A DNA stretch of 64,000 nucleotides from Cellulomonas terrae (GTDB lineage Bacteria; Actinomycetota; Actinomycetes; Actinomycetales; Cellulomonadaceae): NCBI RefSeq assembly GCF_007990265.1, contig NZ_BJWH01000022.1, positions 1 to 64,000 on the forward strand, written 5' to 3'. Every line of letters begins with the position of its first letter. Position 1 is the first letter of the stretch. The notes under the pieces were generated by a model. It was not told the DNA's origin. It saw nothing but the letters and a program-made list of their open reading frames with translations, and did no database searches. Made by a program: the position numbers and the translations under genes. This document shows, one piece after another, positions 42,160 to 52,363 of the stretch.

Positions 42160-43148
42160 CCGGTCCCGCTCGCGAGGTGGCGGCGGTGCGCTCGGCGGTG
42201 GCCGCCGCCGTCGCCGACCTGCCGCCGGACGCGCTGGTTCTCGTCGCCTGCTCGGGCGGCCCGGACTCGCTCGCGCTCGCCGCGGGGACAGCGTTCGTCG
42301 CGCAGCGGTCCACGCGGACCGGGACGCCGTGGCGTGCGGGGGCGGTCGTCGTCGACCACGGGCTCCAGGACGGCTCGCGGCAGGTGGCCGACGACGCCGC
42401 GGCCGCGTGCCGTCGGCTCGGGCTGCCGACGGACGTGGTCCGCGTGCAGGTCGGCGGGCGGGGCGAGGCGGCTGCGCGGGACGCCCGCTACGCGGCACTC
42501 GACGGTGCCGCCGACGAGCAGGGTGCCGCTGCCGTGCTGCTGGGGCACACCCTCGACGACCAGGCCGAGACCGTGCTGCTGGGTCTCGCGCGCGGGTCGG
42601 GCGCCCGGGCGCTCGCGGGCATGCCGACCGCGCGCGGGCGGTTCCGACGGCCGCTGCTCGGCCTGCGCCGGGTCGACACGGTGGCCGCCTGCGCCGCGCT
42701 GGGGCTGCGGCCCTGGCACGACCCGACGAACGACGGCTCGCACGCCGACGCGTCGCTGCGCAGCCGGGTCCGCAGCGACGTCCTGCCGACGCTGGAGCGC
42801 GTCCTCGGTCCTGGCGTCGCCGAGGCGCTGGCGCGGTCGGCCGAGCAGCTGCGCGACGACGCGGACCTGCTCGACGCGCTGGCGGAGGACCTGCTCGACG
42901 CGGCCCGCACGGCCGACGGTCTGGAGGTCGCCACGCTGCACGCGGCCCCGCCGGCGCTGCGCACCCGTGCTCTGCGGTCGGCCGCGATCGCCGCGGGGAG
43001 CCCGGCCGGTGCCCTGACCCGGGCGCACGTCCGGGCGGTCGACGCGCTGGTCACGGACTGGCACGGGCAGGGGCCGGTGGCCCTCCCGGGCGGGATCGCG
43101 GTCAGCCGGGCGTGTGGCAGGCTTGCTCTGAACACGGCCCCCGCGTAG
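42156..43148 (+). CDS. tilS: tRNA(Ile)-lysidine synthase
   Basis: 330 aa. The N-type ATP pyrophosphatase PP-loop is [44 protein letters not shown] and RPLLGLRR are the family motifs. It adds lysine to C34 of tRNA-Ile(CAU), changing it to read AUA. The C-terminal region is short, as in actinobacterial forms. GTG 42156 overlaps the previous stop. Confidence 0.93.
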   Translation: MTGPAREVAAVRSAVAAAVADLPPDALVLVACSGGPDSLALAAGTAFVAQRSTRTGTPWRAGAVVVDHGLQDGSRQVADDAAAACRRLGLPTDVVRVQVGGRGEAAARDARYAALDGAADEQGAAAVLLGHTLDDQAETVLLGLARGSGARALAGMPTARGRFRRPLLGLRRVDTVAACAALGLRPWHDPTNDGSHADASLRSRVRSDVLPTLERVLGPGVAEALARSAEQLRDDADLLDALAEDLLDAARTADGLEVATLHAAPPALRTRALRSAAIAAGSPAGALTRAHVRAVDALVTDWHGQGPVALPGGIAVSRACGRLALNTAPA

Positions 43149-43182
43149 CGCGGTCACGGGCAGACCAAGAGGAGCAACTGCG

Positions 43183-43737
43183 GTGGATCCTGCGGACATG
43201 GGCGACGACCTCGAGCGGGTGCTGCTCTCCGAGGAGCAGCTGCACCAGCGGCTCGACGAGATCGCGGCGCAGATCGACGCCGACTACGAGGGCAAGGACC
43301 TGCTCCTCGTGGGCGTCCTCAAGGGTGCGGTCATGGTGATGGCGGACCTCGCGCGGCGCCTGCACTCGTCGGTGCAGATGGACTGGATGGCGGTCTCGTC
43401 GTACGGCTCGGGCACCAAGTCGTCCGGCGTCGTGCGGATCCTCAAGGACCTCGACGCGGACCTCACCGGCCGGCACGTGCTGATCGTCGAGGACATCATC
43501 GACTCCGGCCTGACGCTCTCCTGGCTGCTGTCCAACCTGCGTTCGCGCGGCCCGGCCACGGTCGAGATCGCGACGATGCTGCGCAAGCCCGAGGCGTCCA
43601 AGGTCGACGTCGACGTCCGGTACGTCGGGTTCGACATCCCCAACGAGTTCGTCGTCGGCTACGGCCTGGACTACGCGGAGAAGTACCGGAACCTGCCGTT
43701 CGTCGGCACGCTCGCTCCGCACGTCTACGGCGCCTGA
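43183..43737 (+). CDS. hpt: Hypoxanthine phosphoribosyltransferase
   Basis: 184 aa. PRPP-binding motif [14 protein letters not shown], the flexible loop [11 protein letters not shown] and the base-binding [29 protein letters not shown]. It salvages hypoxanthine and guanine. AGGAG sits 9 nt before GTG 43183; ATG 43198 is less well placed. Lies between tilS and ftsH as in other actinobacteria. Confidence 0.95.
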   Translation: MDPADMGDDLERVLLSEEQLHQRLDEIAAQIDADYEGKDLLLVGVLKGAVMVMADLARRLHSSVQMDWMAVSSYGSGTKSSGVVRILKDLDADLTGRHVLIVEDIIDSGLTLSWLLSNLRSRGPATVEIATMLRKPEASKVDVDVRYVGFDIPNEFVVGYGLDYAEKYRNLPFVGTLAPHVYGA

Positions 43738-43846
43738 GGTCGAGTGCGCCCTCGGTGAACACGGTCGGTCCCGCCCAGGTTCCCCGTGTAACTTCGAGGC
43801 CACCTGTCCCGCGAGCGGAGGTTGAGGGGCTCTGCCCCGATCGCCC

Positions 43847-45874
43847 ATGAACGTCAAGCGACTAGCCCGAGGCCCCATCCTGTGGGTCGTCATCGCCGTG
43901 ATCCTGCTGTACATCGGCGCGTCCACGCTCGCCGCCCCGAAGATCAGCAAGATCGACACGTCGGACGGCATGACGCTGATCGCGGACGGGAAGGTCGAGC
44001 AGGCCAAGATCACCGAGGGCGTCCAGCGCGTCGACCTGACGCTCGCGGAGGACTTCGTCAAGGGCGAGGACAACCTGGGCAAGCTCGTCCAGTTCAACTA
44101 CGTCGTCCCGCAGGGCGAGTCGGTCGTGACCGCCATCGCGGACGCCGACCTGGACGAGGGCTACACCTCGGTCGTCCCGCAGACCGCGTGGTGGGCGAGC
44201 CTGCTGAGCTTCATCCTCCCGCTGATCATCATCCTGGCCATCTTCTGGTTCCTGATGTCGAACTCGCAGGGTGGCGGCTCGCGCGTCATGAGCTTCGGCA
44301 AGTCGAAGGCGAAGCTGGTCAACAAGGAGTCCCCGCAGGTCACGTTCTCGGACGTCGCCGGGGTCGACGAGGCGGTCGAGGAGCTCCAGGAGATCAAGGA
44401 GTTCCTCGCGGAGCCGGCCAAGTTCCAGGCCGTCGGCGCCAAGATCCCCAAGGGCGTCCTGCTGTACGGCCCTCCGGGCACCGGCAAGACCCTGCTGGCC
44501 CGTGCGGTCGCGGGTGAGGCGGGCGTGCCGTTCTACTCGATCTCCGGCTCGGACTTCGTCGAGATGTTCGTCGGCGTCGGTGCCAGCCGCGTGCGGGACC
44601 TGTTCAACCAGGCCAAGGAGAACGCCCCGGCGATCATCTTCATCGACGAGATCGACGCGGTCGGCCGGCACCGTGGCGCCGGCATGGGCGGCGGGCACGA
44701 CGAGCGCGAGCAGACGCTCAACCAGATGCTCGTCGAGATGGACGGCTTCGACGTCAACGCGAACGTCATCCTCATCGCCGCCACGAACCGCCCCGACATC
44801 CTCGACCCGGCGCTCCTGCGCCCGGGCCGGTTCGACCGTCAGGTCGCCGTCGACCCGCCCGACCTCAAGGGCCGCGAGCGGATCCTCACGGTGCACTCGC
44901 AGGGCAAGCCGATGGCGCCGCACGTCGACCTGAACGTCGTGGCCCGCCGGACCCCCGGGTTCACGGGTGCGGACCTGGCCAACGTCCTCAACGAGGCCGC
45001 GCTGCTCACGGCCCGCACCGGCCAGCAGACCATCACGGACCACACGCTCGACGAGGCGATCGACCGCGTCATCGCGGGACCGCAGAAGCGCACGCGGATC
45101 ATGAACCCCAAGGAGATCAAGATCACCGCGTACCACGAGGGCGGTCACGCCCTCGTCGCGGCGGCGCTCCGGTACACCGACCCGGTCACCAAGGTGACGA
45201 TCCTGCCGCGCGGCCGGGCGCTCGGGTACACGATGGTCATGCCGACCGAGGACAAGTACTCGACCACCCGCAACGAGCTGCTGGACACGCTGGCGTACGC
45301 CATGGGCGGTCGCGTGGCCGAGGAGCTCGTGTTCCACGACCCGACGACGGGCGCCAGCAACGACATCGAGAAGGCGTCGGCGACGGCCCGCAAGATGGTC
45401 ACGCAGTTCGGCATGAGCGCCCGGCTCGGTGCGATCCAGCTCGGCCAGGCGTCCGGCGAGGTCTTCATGGGCCGCGACATGGGCCACGGGCGGGACTACT
45501 CCGAGGATGTCGCCGCCTCGATCGACCTCGAGGTCCGCGCCCTGATCGAGCGGGCGCACGACGAGGCCTGGGAGATCCTGGTCGAGTACCGCGACGTGCT
45601 CGACGCCCTGGTGCTGGAGCTGCTCGAGAAGGAGACGCTCAACCAGGAGCAGCTGGCCACGATCTTCGCGCCGATCACCAAGCGTCCGCCGCGGCAGGTC
45701 TGGCTCTCCAGCGCCCAGCGCGCCGTCTCGGAGCGTCCGCCGGTCATGACTCCCGCCGAGCTCGCGGCGCAGAACGGCCACCCGATCATCCCCGAGGACG
45801 AGGCCGCCGAGGCCTTCGGTCACCCGTCGGAGCAGATCATCGAGGTCCCGCCGTCGCAGACGCCGGACGCGTAG
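43847..45874 (+). CDS. ftsH: ATP-dependent zinc metalloprotease FtsH
   Basis: 675 aa. Two TM helices (about 11-28 and 113-136) enclose an extracytoplasmic domain; AAA domain with Walker A GPPGTGKT, Walker [12 protein letters not shown] and the pore FVEMFVGVG; the [24 protein letters not shown]; and the M41 protease with HEGGH near residue 430. It degrades membrane and regulatory proteins as a hexamer. First gene of the ftsH-fol-pan block. No strong SD; a GGGGCTCTGCCCC hairpin lies just upstream. Confidence 0.97.
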   Translation: MNVKRLARGPILWVVIAVILLYIGASTLAAPKISKIDTSDGMTLIADGKVEQAKITEGVQRVDLTLAEDFVKGEDNLGKLVQFNYVVPQGESVVTAIADADLDEGYTSVVPQTAWWASLLSFILPLIIILAIFWFLMSNSQGGGSRVMSFGKSKAKLVNKESPQVTFSDVAGVDEAVEELQEIKEFLAEPAKFQAVGAKIPKGVLLYGPPGTGKTLLARAVAGEAGVPFYSISGSDFVEMFVGVGASRVRDLFNQAKENAPAIIFIDEIDAVGRHRGAGMGGGHDEREQTLNQMLVEMDGFDVNANVILIAATNRPDILDPALLRPGRFDRQVAVDPPDLKGRERILTVHSQGKPMAPHVDLNVVARRTPGFTGADLANVLNEAALLTARTGQQTITDHTLDEAIDRVIAGPQKRTRIMNPKEIKITAYHEGGHALVAAALRYTDPVTKVTILPRGRALGYTMVMPTEDKYSTTRNELLDTLAYAMGGRVAEELVFHDPTTGASNDIEKASATARKMVTQFGMSARLGAIQLGQASGEVFMGRDMGHGRDYSEDVAASIDLEVRALIERAHDEAWEILVEYRDVLDALVLELLEKETLNQEQLATIFAPITKRPPRQVWLSSAQRAVSERPPVMTPAELAAQNGHPIIPEDEAAEAFGHPSEQIIEVPPSQTPDA

Positions 45875-45882
45875 GGGCGGAC

Positions 45883-46509
45883 GTGAGCACTCAGCTGCAG
45901 GGTGACGGCATCGGACCGGTCTCGTTCACCGGCACTGCCGTCGGCGAGTACGACCAGGACCGCGTCGAGGCCGCCGTCCGTGAGCTCCTCCTCGCGGTGG
46001 GGGAGGACCCCGACCGCGAGGGGCTGCGCGAGACGCCGGCCCGGGTCGCGCGGGCGTACCGGGAGATCTTCGCGGGTCTCTACCAGGAGCCCGGCGACGT
46101 CCTGACCACCACCTTCGACATCGGCCACGAAGAGATGGTGCTGGTCAAGGACATCGAGGTGTACTCCACGTGCGAGCACCACCTCGTGCCGTTCCACGGG
46201 GTCGCGCACGTCGGCTACATCCCGGGCACGGACGGGCGCATCACCGGTCTGAGCAAGCTGGCCCGCCTGGTCGACGTGTACGCGCGCCGGCCGCAGGTGC
46301 AGGAGCGGCTGACGTCGCAGATCGCGGACGCCCTGGTCAACGAGCTCGAGCCGCGCGGCGTGCTCGTCGTCGTCGAGTGCGAGCACCTGTGCATGTCGAT
46401 GCGCGGCGTCCGCAAGCCCGGGTCGCGCACCGTGACCTCCGCGGTCCGGGGGCAGATGCGCGACGTCGCCACGCGGGCCGAGGCCATGAGCCTCGTGCTC
46501 GGTCGCTGA
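45883..46509 (+). CDS. folE: GTP cyclohydrolase I
   Basis: 208 aa. [34 protein letters not shown] is the family N-terminus; the zinc Cys/His set is in [22 protein letters not shown] and [14 protein letters not shown]. It makes 7,8-dihydroneopterin triphosphate, the first folate step. GTG 45883 follows AGGGGCGGAC, 8 nt after the ftsH stop. Confidence 0.97.
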   Translation: MSTQLQGDGIGPVSFTGTAVGEYDQDRVEAAVRELLLAVGEDPDREGLRETPARVARAYREIFAGLYQEPGDVLTTTFDIGHEEMVLVKDIEVYSTCEHHLVPFHGVAHVGYIPGTDGRITGLSKLARLVDVYARRPQVQERLTSQIADALVNELEPRGVLVVVECEHLCMSMRGVRKPGSRTVTSAVRGQMRDVATRAEAMSLVLGR

Positions 46510-46535
46510 CGCCCTCGTCGGCAACACCCTAGGCT
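46506..46535 (+). promoter_or_regulatory. Promoter of folP, leaderless type
   Basis: CTGACG (46506-46511), an 18-bp spacer and TAGGCT (46530-46535), which ends 7 nt before GTG 46543. The -35 overlaps the folE stop. Confidence 0.55.
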
Positions 46536-46542
46536 CGGCACC

Positions 46543-47481
46543 GTGACTGGCCCCTCCGCCCGCCCGGCACCCCTCCCGGCCCGGTTGCACGGGCTCGACC
46601 GCACCCTTGTCATGGGCGTCGTCAACGTCACCCCGGACTCCTTCTCGGACGGCGGTCGCTGGTTCACCCCCGGTGCGGCGGTGGCGCACGGCCTGGAGCT
46701 GGTCGCGCAGGGGGCGGACCTGCTGGACGTCGGCGGGGAGTCGACCCGGCCGGGCGCGCGCCGGGTGGCCGTCGAGGACGAGCTGGCCCGGGTGCTGCCG
46801 GTGATCGAGCAGCTGGTGGCGCACGGTGCGACGGTGAGCATCGACACGACCCGCGCGGTGGTCGCGGAGGCGGCGGTCGGGCGCGGCGCCTCGATCGTCA
46901 ACGACGTGTCGGGCGGGCTGGCCGACGACGAGATGTACGGGGTCGTGGCGCGCACCGGCGCGGTCTACGTCGCCATGCACTGGCGAGGGCACGCCGACGT
47001 GATGGACGACCTGGACGACTACGACGACGTCGTGACGGACGTGCGGCGCGAGCTCGCCGCGCGGGTCGCGGCGCTGCGGGCGGCCGGCGTGCGCGACGAG
47101 CAGGTGGTGCTGGACCCGGGCCTCGGCTTCGCGAAGGCGGGGAGCAGCAACTGGCCGCTGCTCGCGCGGCTGCCGGAGCTGGTGGCGGACGGGTTCCCCG
47201 TGCTGGTCGGCGCGAGCCGCAAACGGTTCCTCGGCCACCTCCTGGCGGGCCCGGACGGCGAGCCGGCCCCGCCGCTGGCGCGCGACCGGGCCACGGCCGC
47301 GGTGTCCGCGCTGGCGGCCGCGGCAGGGGCCTGGTGCGTGCGGGTGCACGAGGTGGCAGGCTCGGCCGACGCGGTGCGGGTGGCGGCCGCGTGGCAGCGA
47401 GGGCAGAGCGCGCCGGGCCCGGGCACCGACGACGAGCTGGCCGTGGACGAGGACGCGAGGACCGGAGGGAGCACGCGGTGA
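46543..47481 (+). CDS. folP: Dihydropteroate synthase
   Basis: 312 aa. Motifs: VMGVVNVTPDSFSDGG, LLDVGGESTRPGA, VSIDTTRAVVAEAA, IVNDVSGG, LDPGLGFAK and VGASRKRFLG. It condenses pABA with the pterin pyrophosphate and is the sulfonamide target. The C-terminal 25 residues are an acidic tail. The following folBK starts inside its stop (GTGA). Confidence 0.97.
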   Translation: MTGPSARPAPLPARLHGLDRTLVMGVVNVTPDSFSDGGRWFTPGAAVAHGLELVAQGADLLDVGGESTRPGARRVAVEDELARVLPVIEQLVAHGATVSIDTTRAVVAEAAVGRGASIVNDVSGGLADDEMYGVVARTGAVYVAMHWRGHADVMDDLDDYDDVVTDVRRELAARVAALRAAGVRDEQVVLDPGLGFAKAGSSNWPLLARLPELVADGFPVLVGASRKRFLGHLLAGPDGEPAPPLARDRATAAVSALAAAAGAWCVRVHEVAGSADAVRVAAAWQRGQSAPGPGTDDELAVDEDARTGGSTR

Positions 47482-48743
47482 CCATGAACGACGAGAGCCG
47501 TCAGGACGCGCTGGACACCAGCGGGCGCCGGCTCGACCAGATCAGGCTGACGGGCATCACGGCGCTCGGCTACCACGGTGTGTTCGAGCACGAGCGGCGT
47601 GACGGGCAGACGTTCGTCGCGGACGTCGTCGTCCACCTCGACACACGGCGGGCCGCGGCGCGCGACGACCTCGCGCACACCCTCAACTACGGCGAGCTGG
47701 CGGAGCAGGTCGCGGCGGTCCTGTCGGGCGAGCCGGTCGACCTGATCGAGACCGTCGCGGAACGCATCGCGGCGACGGTCCTCGCGTCGGGCGTCGTGCA
47801 GGCGGTCGACGTGGCCGTGCACAAGCCGAACGCCCCCATCCAGGTGCCGTTCGGCGACGTGGTCGTCGCCATCCACCGGGACCGCTCCAAGCTGCCGGCA
47901 GCCGAGCCCTACGTTGCCCGCCCGGTCGCCGAGCCGGAACCGTCGTCACGACCGGTCCCGACGTCGACCGCGACGTTCCCGGTGACGCCGGCACCCGGCG
48001 CGCCGGTCGTGGCGTCCGGTGCCTGGTCCGATGCGGTCGCCCCCGCCCCCGGCGGGTTCTCCCAGGGCCCCGACGGCCCGTCGACCGAGCTCGAGCCGGT
48101 CCCGGCGGGCGAGGCGCTCGTCGTCGGCGAGGTCGTCACCGACGTCCTCGACGTGGAGCCCGACGGACCGGTCGAGGTCGTGCTGGCCCTCGGGGCGAAC
48201 CTGGGACCGGCCCAGGACACCCTCCGGGACGCCGTGACCGACCTGGCACGGACCCCCGGGATCGAGGTGCGCGACGTGTCGGCGCTGGCGCGCACGTCCG
48301 CGGTGGGCGGGCCCGAGCAGTCCGACTACCTCAACGCGGTCGTGCTGGCGCAGACCACGCTCGCACCGCGCGCGCTGCTGCGGGCCACGCAGGCGATCGA
48401 GCAGGCGCACGGGCGGGAGCGGCACGAGCGGTGGGGCCCGCGCACGCTGGACATCGACATCGTGCTGTACGGGTCCGTGCTGGCGGTGACGGACGACCTC
48501 GAGCTCCCGCACCCGAGGGCCCACGAGCGCGCGTTCGTGCTGCAGCCGTGGGCGCAGGTCGACCCGGACGCGGTCCTGCCCGGGCTGGGCGGGGGACCGG
48601 TCGGGGCGCTGGCCGCGACCGCTCCCGACCGCGACGGCGTGCGCTGGCTGGCGCTCGACTGGCTGACCACGGCGATCCCCGCGGTCAGCGGTGACACCGG
48701 GGCCGTCCCCGCCGGACCGGGTGCGGAGGCCCAGGACACGTGA
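47478..48743 (+). CDS. folB-folK: FolB-FolK fusion (dihydroneopterin aldolase / HPPK)
   Basis: 421 aa. FolB (about 15-135): LTGITALGYHGVFEHERRDGQTFVADVVVHLD, TLNYGELAEQV, LIETVAERIA and NAPIQVPFGDVVVAIHR. A Pro/Ala/Glu-rich linker follows (about 135-230). FolK (about 232-390): LALGANLGPAQDTLRDAV, SDYLNAVVLAQT, RERHERWGPRTLDIDIVLYG and LPHPRAHERAFVLQPW. One chain makes 6-hydroxymethyl-dihydropterin and pyrophosphorylates it. In mycobacteria these are two genes. GTG 47478 gives a GTGA overlap and follows GGAGGGAG. Confidence 0.93.
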   Translation: MTMNDESRQDALDTSGRRLDQIRLTGITALGYHGVFEHERRDGQTFVADVVVHLDTRRAAARDDLAHTLNYGELAEQVAAVLSGEPVDLIETVAERIAATVLASGVVQAVDVAVHKPNAPIQVPFGDVVVAIHRDRSKLPAAEPYVARPVAEPEPSSRPVPTSTATFPVTPAPGAPVVASGAWSDAVAPAPGGFSQGPDGPSTELEPVPAGEALVVGEVVTDVLDVEPDGPVEVVLALGANLGPAQDTLRDAVTDLARTPGIEVRDVSALARTSAVGGPEQSDYLNAVVLAQTTLAPRALLRATQAIEQAHGRERHERWGPRTLDIDIVLYGSVLAVTDDLELPHPRAHERAFVLQPWAQVDPDAVLPGLGGGPVGALAATAPDRDGVRWLALDWLTTAIPAVSGDTGAVPAGPGAEAQDT

Positions 48744-49234
48744 TGCAGCGCACGCGCTGGCAGACGCTCCTGCTGGTCACCGCCACCGCGGCTGCGGTCA
48801 CGTGGATCGTGCTGCGCGCGGTCGCGGGCCGCGGCGGGATGCTGCCGACCGTCCCTCCCCTCGTGGTCGCCGTCGAGCTGCTCATCGCCGGTGTCGTGTT
48901 CTCCATGGGCTGGGCCGTCCGGCAGTTCCTGCACGGCAAGCGACCGCTGCTGAACCCGATCCGGGCGGCACGGACGGCGGTGCTGGCCAAGGCGTCGTGC
49001 TACACCGGCGCGCTGCTCGCGGGGTGGTACGGCGGTCAGGTGCTGGCGCTGGTCGGCGACCTGAGCGTGCCGGGGAACGGGTCGCGGGCGATCGCCGCGG
49101 GCATCGCGACGGCCGGTGCCGTGGTGCTCGCGGTCGTCGGTCTGGTCGTCGAGTGGTTCTGCCGCGTGCCTCCACCCGAGGCAGGGGCGGAGACGGCGCA
49201 CGAGCGACCTGCGCCGGATCCCAGCGCCCCCTGA
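48743..49234 (+). CDS. DUF3180 membrane protein
   Basis: 163 aa with four TM helices (TLLLVTATAAAVTWIVL, PLVVAVELLIAGVVFSMGW, TGALLAGWYGGQVLAL, AGAVVLAVVGLVVEWFC). Matches the DUF3180 family, Rv3605c in mycobacteria, always next to folK. Function unknown. The ATG shares one base with the folBK stop (TGATG). Confidence 0.85.
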   Translation: MQRTRWQTLLLVTATAAAVTWIVLRAVAGRGGMLPTVPPLVVAVELLIAGVVFSMGWAVRQFLHGKRPLLNPIRAARTAVLAKASCYTGALLAGWYGGQVLALVGDLSVPGNGSRAIAAGIATAGAVVLAVVGLVVEWFCRVPPPEAGAETAHERPAPDPSAP

Positions 49235-49254
49235 GCGGGTGGAAGGATGGCCTC

Positions 49255-49764
49255 ATGACCTCCGACGCCGTCCCCGGCACCCGCGAGCCGTTCGACCCGA
49301 CCGACGTCACCTGGACGCCGGTGTCGAGCAGGCTCATCGGGGCGCGCCTGACGGTCACGGGCATCGTGCTCGGTCCGGTCCTCGTGCTGCTGGTGCTCCT
49401 GGCGGTGCTCGTCGGGGCCGCGTGGCTCTGGGTGTTCCCGGCCGCGGTGGTGCTGCTCGTCGGGTGGATCCTGTGGCTGGTGCCCCGACAGGTGCGCGCC
49501 CTGGCGTACGCGGAGCGCGCCGACGACCTGCTCGTGCGCCGCGGCATCATGTTCCGCTCGCTCGTCGTCGTGCCCTACGGCCGGATGCAGTACGTGGACG
49601 TCAACGCGGGCCCGATCGCCCGCAAGTTCCAGATCGCGTCGGTCCAGCTCCACACGGCGTCGTCCGCCACGAGCGCGTCGATCGAGGGTCTCCCGCCGCA
49701 CGAGGCCGCGCGCCTGCGCGACCGGATGGCCTCCCGCGGCGAGGCGCGGCTGGCGGGGCTGTGA
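49255..49764 (+). CDS. PH-domain (DUF304/bPH2) membrane protein
   Basis: 169 aa: two adjacent TM helices (about 35-80) then a bacterial PH domain (ADDLLVRRGIMFRSLVVVPYGRMQYVDVNAGPIARKFQIASVQLHTA). It pairs with the larger multi-PH protein downstream, as in the YdbS-YdbT arrangement of Bacillus. GGAAGGA precedes ATG 49255. Confidence 0.85.
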   Translation: MTSDAVPGTREPFDPTDVTWTPVSSRLIGARLTVTGIVLGPVLVLLVLLAVLVGAAWLWVFPAAVVLLVGWILWLVPRQVRALAYAERADDLLVRRGIMFRSLVVVPYGRMQYVDVNAGPIARKFQIASVQLHTASSATSASIEGLPPHEAARLRDRMASRGEARLAGL

Positions 49765-51389
49765 CCAGCACCCCCGGCACGCCGGCCAGCCCTCCCGGCC
49801 CGCCGCTCGGCCCTCCCGGCCCGCCGCCCAGCGTCCCCGGTCGGCCCTCCAGCGCGCCCGACGTCGACACCACCAGGGACGAGGACGTGACCGGCTGGCG
49901 CCGGATGCACCCCGTCACCCCCGCGCTCAAGGGGTGGAAGGTCCTCGTCGCCGTGCTGGCGATCGGCTGGTTCCAGGCGGGCGAGAACATCGAGCAGGCC
50001 ATCGACCTCCTCCAGGGCCGGGGGTTCCTGCTGATCATCGGCGGGTTCCTGCTCGTCGGCCTCATCGGCTTCGGGTACTCGGCGGTGGCGTGGCGGGTGA
50101 CCCGGTTCGCGGTCACCGACGAGGCCGTGCACCTGCGCACCGGCATCCTCTTCCGCCAGCAGCGCCAGGCGCGCCTGGACCGGTTGCAGGCCGTCGACGT
50201 GGTGCAGCCGCTGCTCGCGCGGCTTGTCGGTCTGGCCGAGCTCAAGCTCGAGGTGGCCGGCGGCAGCGGGTCGGCCGTGTCGCTGGCGTTCCTGCGCGAG
50301 GCGGAGGCGGAGGCCCTGCGCGCCGAGCTGCTCGCCCTCTCGGCCGGCCTGCAGCGTCCCGGCGTTGTCGCGGTGCAGACGCCGGTCGACGGCACCGTGC
50401 CGGACGTGGCGGGCGCACCGGCCGTCCCCGTGCCGTTCGAGGTCGCCCCCGAGCGCGAGGTCTACGAGCTGCCGATGGGCCGGCTGGTGAGCGCGACGCT
50501 GCGGTCCGGCACGGTGCCCGTGCTGCTCCTGATGATCGCCGGTGCGATCACGCTGGCCGTCGTGTCCCGGGACATCAGTGCGGCGTTCGTGCTCGTCGCG
50601 CCCCTGTTCGCCGGGGTGACGTTCGTGTGGAGCCGCATCAACCAGGGCGCCAACTTCCGCGCCGCGATCTCGCCCGACGGCATCCGGCTGCGGCACGGGC
50701 TCACGGAGGCGCGCGCGCAGACCGTCCCGCCCGGGCGGGTGCAGGCGATCCGGCTGCGGCAGGGTCCGCTGTGGCGCGGGCCGGACTGGTGGCGCGTCGA
50801 GATCAACGTCGCCGGGTACGGCCAGGGTGACCAGCAGCAGCGGGACACCGTCCTGCACCCCGTGGCGACGCGCGGTGAGGCGATGACCGCGCTCTGGCTC
50901 GTGCTGCCGGACCTGGGCGTGCAGGACCCGACGGCGCTCGTGGTCGCTGCGCTGACCGGGACGGACGAGCAGGACGGGTTCACCGTCGCGCCGCGCCGGT
51001 CGCGCTGGGTGGACCCGGTCGGGTGGCGGCGGCACGGGGTGCGCGTGACCGAGCGGGCGCTGGTGACCCGGTCGGGCCGGATCTGGCGCAGCGTCGACGT
51101 CGTCCCGCACGAGCGCACGCAGTCGCTCGGGCTCGAGCAGGGACCGATCCAGCGTCGGCTCGGCCTGGCGTCGTTCGTGCTGCACTCCACGCCCGGGCCG
51201 GTCGCGCCACGGGTCAACCACCTCGACGCCGGGGTCGCTGCGGCGCTGCTCGACGAGCAGGCCGAGCGGGCGAGGACCGCACGGGCGACCGCGACGCCGG
51301 AGCAGTGGATGCGGGCGGTCGGCGCACCGACCCCGACGACGAACGCGGAGCCGACGAACGCGCCCCCGGCCGCCGGAGCGGGCGCGTGA
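49761..51389 (+). CDS. YdbT-like protein with multiple PH domains
   Basis: 542 aa. After a Pro-rich start it has paired TM helices (about 55-110), a PH domain (TDEAVHLRTGILFRQQRQARLDRLQAVDVVQ), a second TM pair (about 245-290), a second PH domain (SPDGIRLRHGLTEARAQTVPPGRVQAIRLRQ) and a third (ERALVTRSGRIWRSVDVVPHERTQSLGLEQGPIQRRL). Probable membrane-stress or lipid-sensing scaffold; the role is not known. GTGA overlap with the preceding gene. Confidence 0.85.
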   Translation: MTSTPGTPASPPGPPLGPPGPPPSVPGRPSSAPDVDTTRDEDVTGWRRMHPVTPALKGWKVLVAVLAIGWFQAGENIEQAIDLLQGRGFLLIIGGFLLVGLIGFGYSAVAWRVTRFAVTDEAVHLRTGILFRQQRQARLDRLQAVDVVQPLLARLVGLAELKLEVAGGSGSAVSLAFLREAEAEALRAELLALSAGLQRPGVVAVQTPVDGTVPDVAGAPAVPVPFEVAPEREVYELPMGRLVSATLRSGTVPVLLLMIAGAITLAVVSRDISAAFVLVAPLFAGVTFVWSRINQGANFRAAISPDGIRLRHGLTEARAQTVPPGRVQAIRLRQGPLWRGPDWWRVEINVAGYGQGDQQQRDTVLHPVATRGEAMTALWLVLPDLGVQDPTALVVAALTGTDEQDGFTVAPRRSRWVDPVGWRRHGVRVTERALVTRSGRIWRSVDVVPHERTQSLGLEQGPIQRRLGLASFVLHSTPGPVAPRVNHLDAGVAAALLDEQAERARTARATATPEQWMRAVGAPTPTTNAEPTNAPPAAGAGA

Positions 51390-52363
51390 CCCCACCGGAC
51401 CCGGCGAGCAGGCCGGGCCGGCTCGGCGTCGGCGTGGTCGGCTCGGGCCGGGTCGGTGCGGTGCTCGGCAGTGCGCTGCGGGCCGCGGGCCACCCGGTGG
51501 TGGCGGTGTCGGCCATCTCGGAGGCGTCGCGCGAGCGGGCGGCGACGCTGCTGCCGGGTGTGCCCGTGCTGGACATCCCCGAGGTCGTCCGCCGCTCCGA
51601 GCTGGTGCTCCTCACGGTCCCCGACGACGCGCTGGCGGACCTGGTGCGCGGGCTCGCGGACCTGGGCGCGTGGCAGGTCGGGCAGATCGTCGTGCACACG
51701 TCCGGGCGGTTCGGGGTGGACGTGCTGGCGCCGGCGCGGGCGGCGGGGGTCATCCCGCTGGCGCTGCACCCGGCGATGACGTTCACGGGCACGTCGCTGG
51801 ACCTCGCACGGCTGGTCGGCTGCTCGTTCGCGGTGACGGCCCCGGCGCCGGTCCTGCCGATCGGGCAGGCGCTCGTCGTGGAGATCGGCGGGGAGCCGGT
51901 GGTGCTGGCGGAGGAGGCCCGCGGGCTCTACCACGCGGCCCTCGCGCACGGCGCGAACCACCTGGTCGTCCTCGTCGCCCAGGCCGCGCAGGCGCTGGCG
52001 GCGGCGGGGGTCCCCGACCCGGGCCGCATGCTCGGTCCGCTGCTGGAGGCGGCGCTCGACGGTGCGCTGCGCGCGGAGTCGGCCGGCGGGTCCGGGGCGA
52101 TCGCCGCGCTGACGGGTCCGGTGCGCCGGGGCGACGCGGGGACGGTCCGGGAGCACGGTGTGGCGCTCACCACGTTCGCGGCGACCACGGGGGCGGTCGA
52201 CGTCGTCGCGGGATACCGTGCCCTGGCGCGCTCGGCGACCGGGCGCGCGCTGGCGGCGGGCCTGATCTCCTCGGCCGCCGCGCAGGAGCTGCTGGACGGC
52301 ATCACCGAGGATGCCGGGGCGTTGCAGGTGGAGGACGGGCCGGACCCGCAGGAGGACGAATGA
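51386..52363 (+). CDS. Rossmann-like/DUF2520 oxidoreductase
   Basis: 325 aa. N-terminal NAD(P) fold GVGVVGSGRVGAVLGSALRAAGH, the dehydrogenase strand VLLTVPDDALADLV, then the DUF2520 helical domain (ALHPAMTFTGTSLDLARLVGCSFAV, YHAALAHGANHLVVLV). The architecture is like ketopantoate reductase and 6-phosphogluconate dehydrogenase families. It is Rv3603c's counterpart and overlaps panC (ATGA), pointing to a pantothenate role. GTGA overlap with the preceding gene. Confidence 0.85.
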   Translation: MTPPDPASRPGRLGVGVVGSGRVGAVLGSALRAAGHPVVAVSAISEASRERAATLLPGVPVLDIPEVVRRSELVLLTVPDDALADLVRGLADLGAWQVGQIVVHTSGRFGVDVLAPARAAGVIPLALHPAMTFTGTSLDLARLVGCSFAVTAPAPVLPIGQALVVEIGGEPVVLAEEARGLYHAALAHGANHLVVLVAQAAQALAAAGVPDPGRMLGPLLEAALDGALRAESAGGSGAIAALTGPVRRGDAGTVREHGVALTTFAATTGAVDVVAGYRALARSATGRALAAGLISSAAAQELLDGITEDAGALQVEDGPDPQEDE

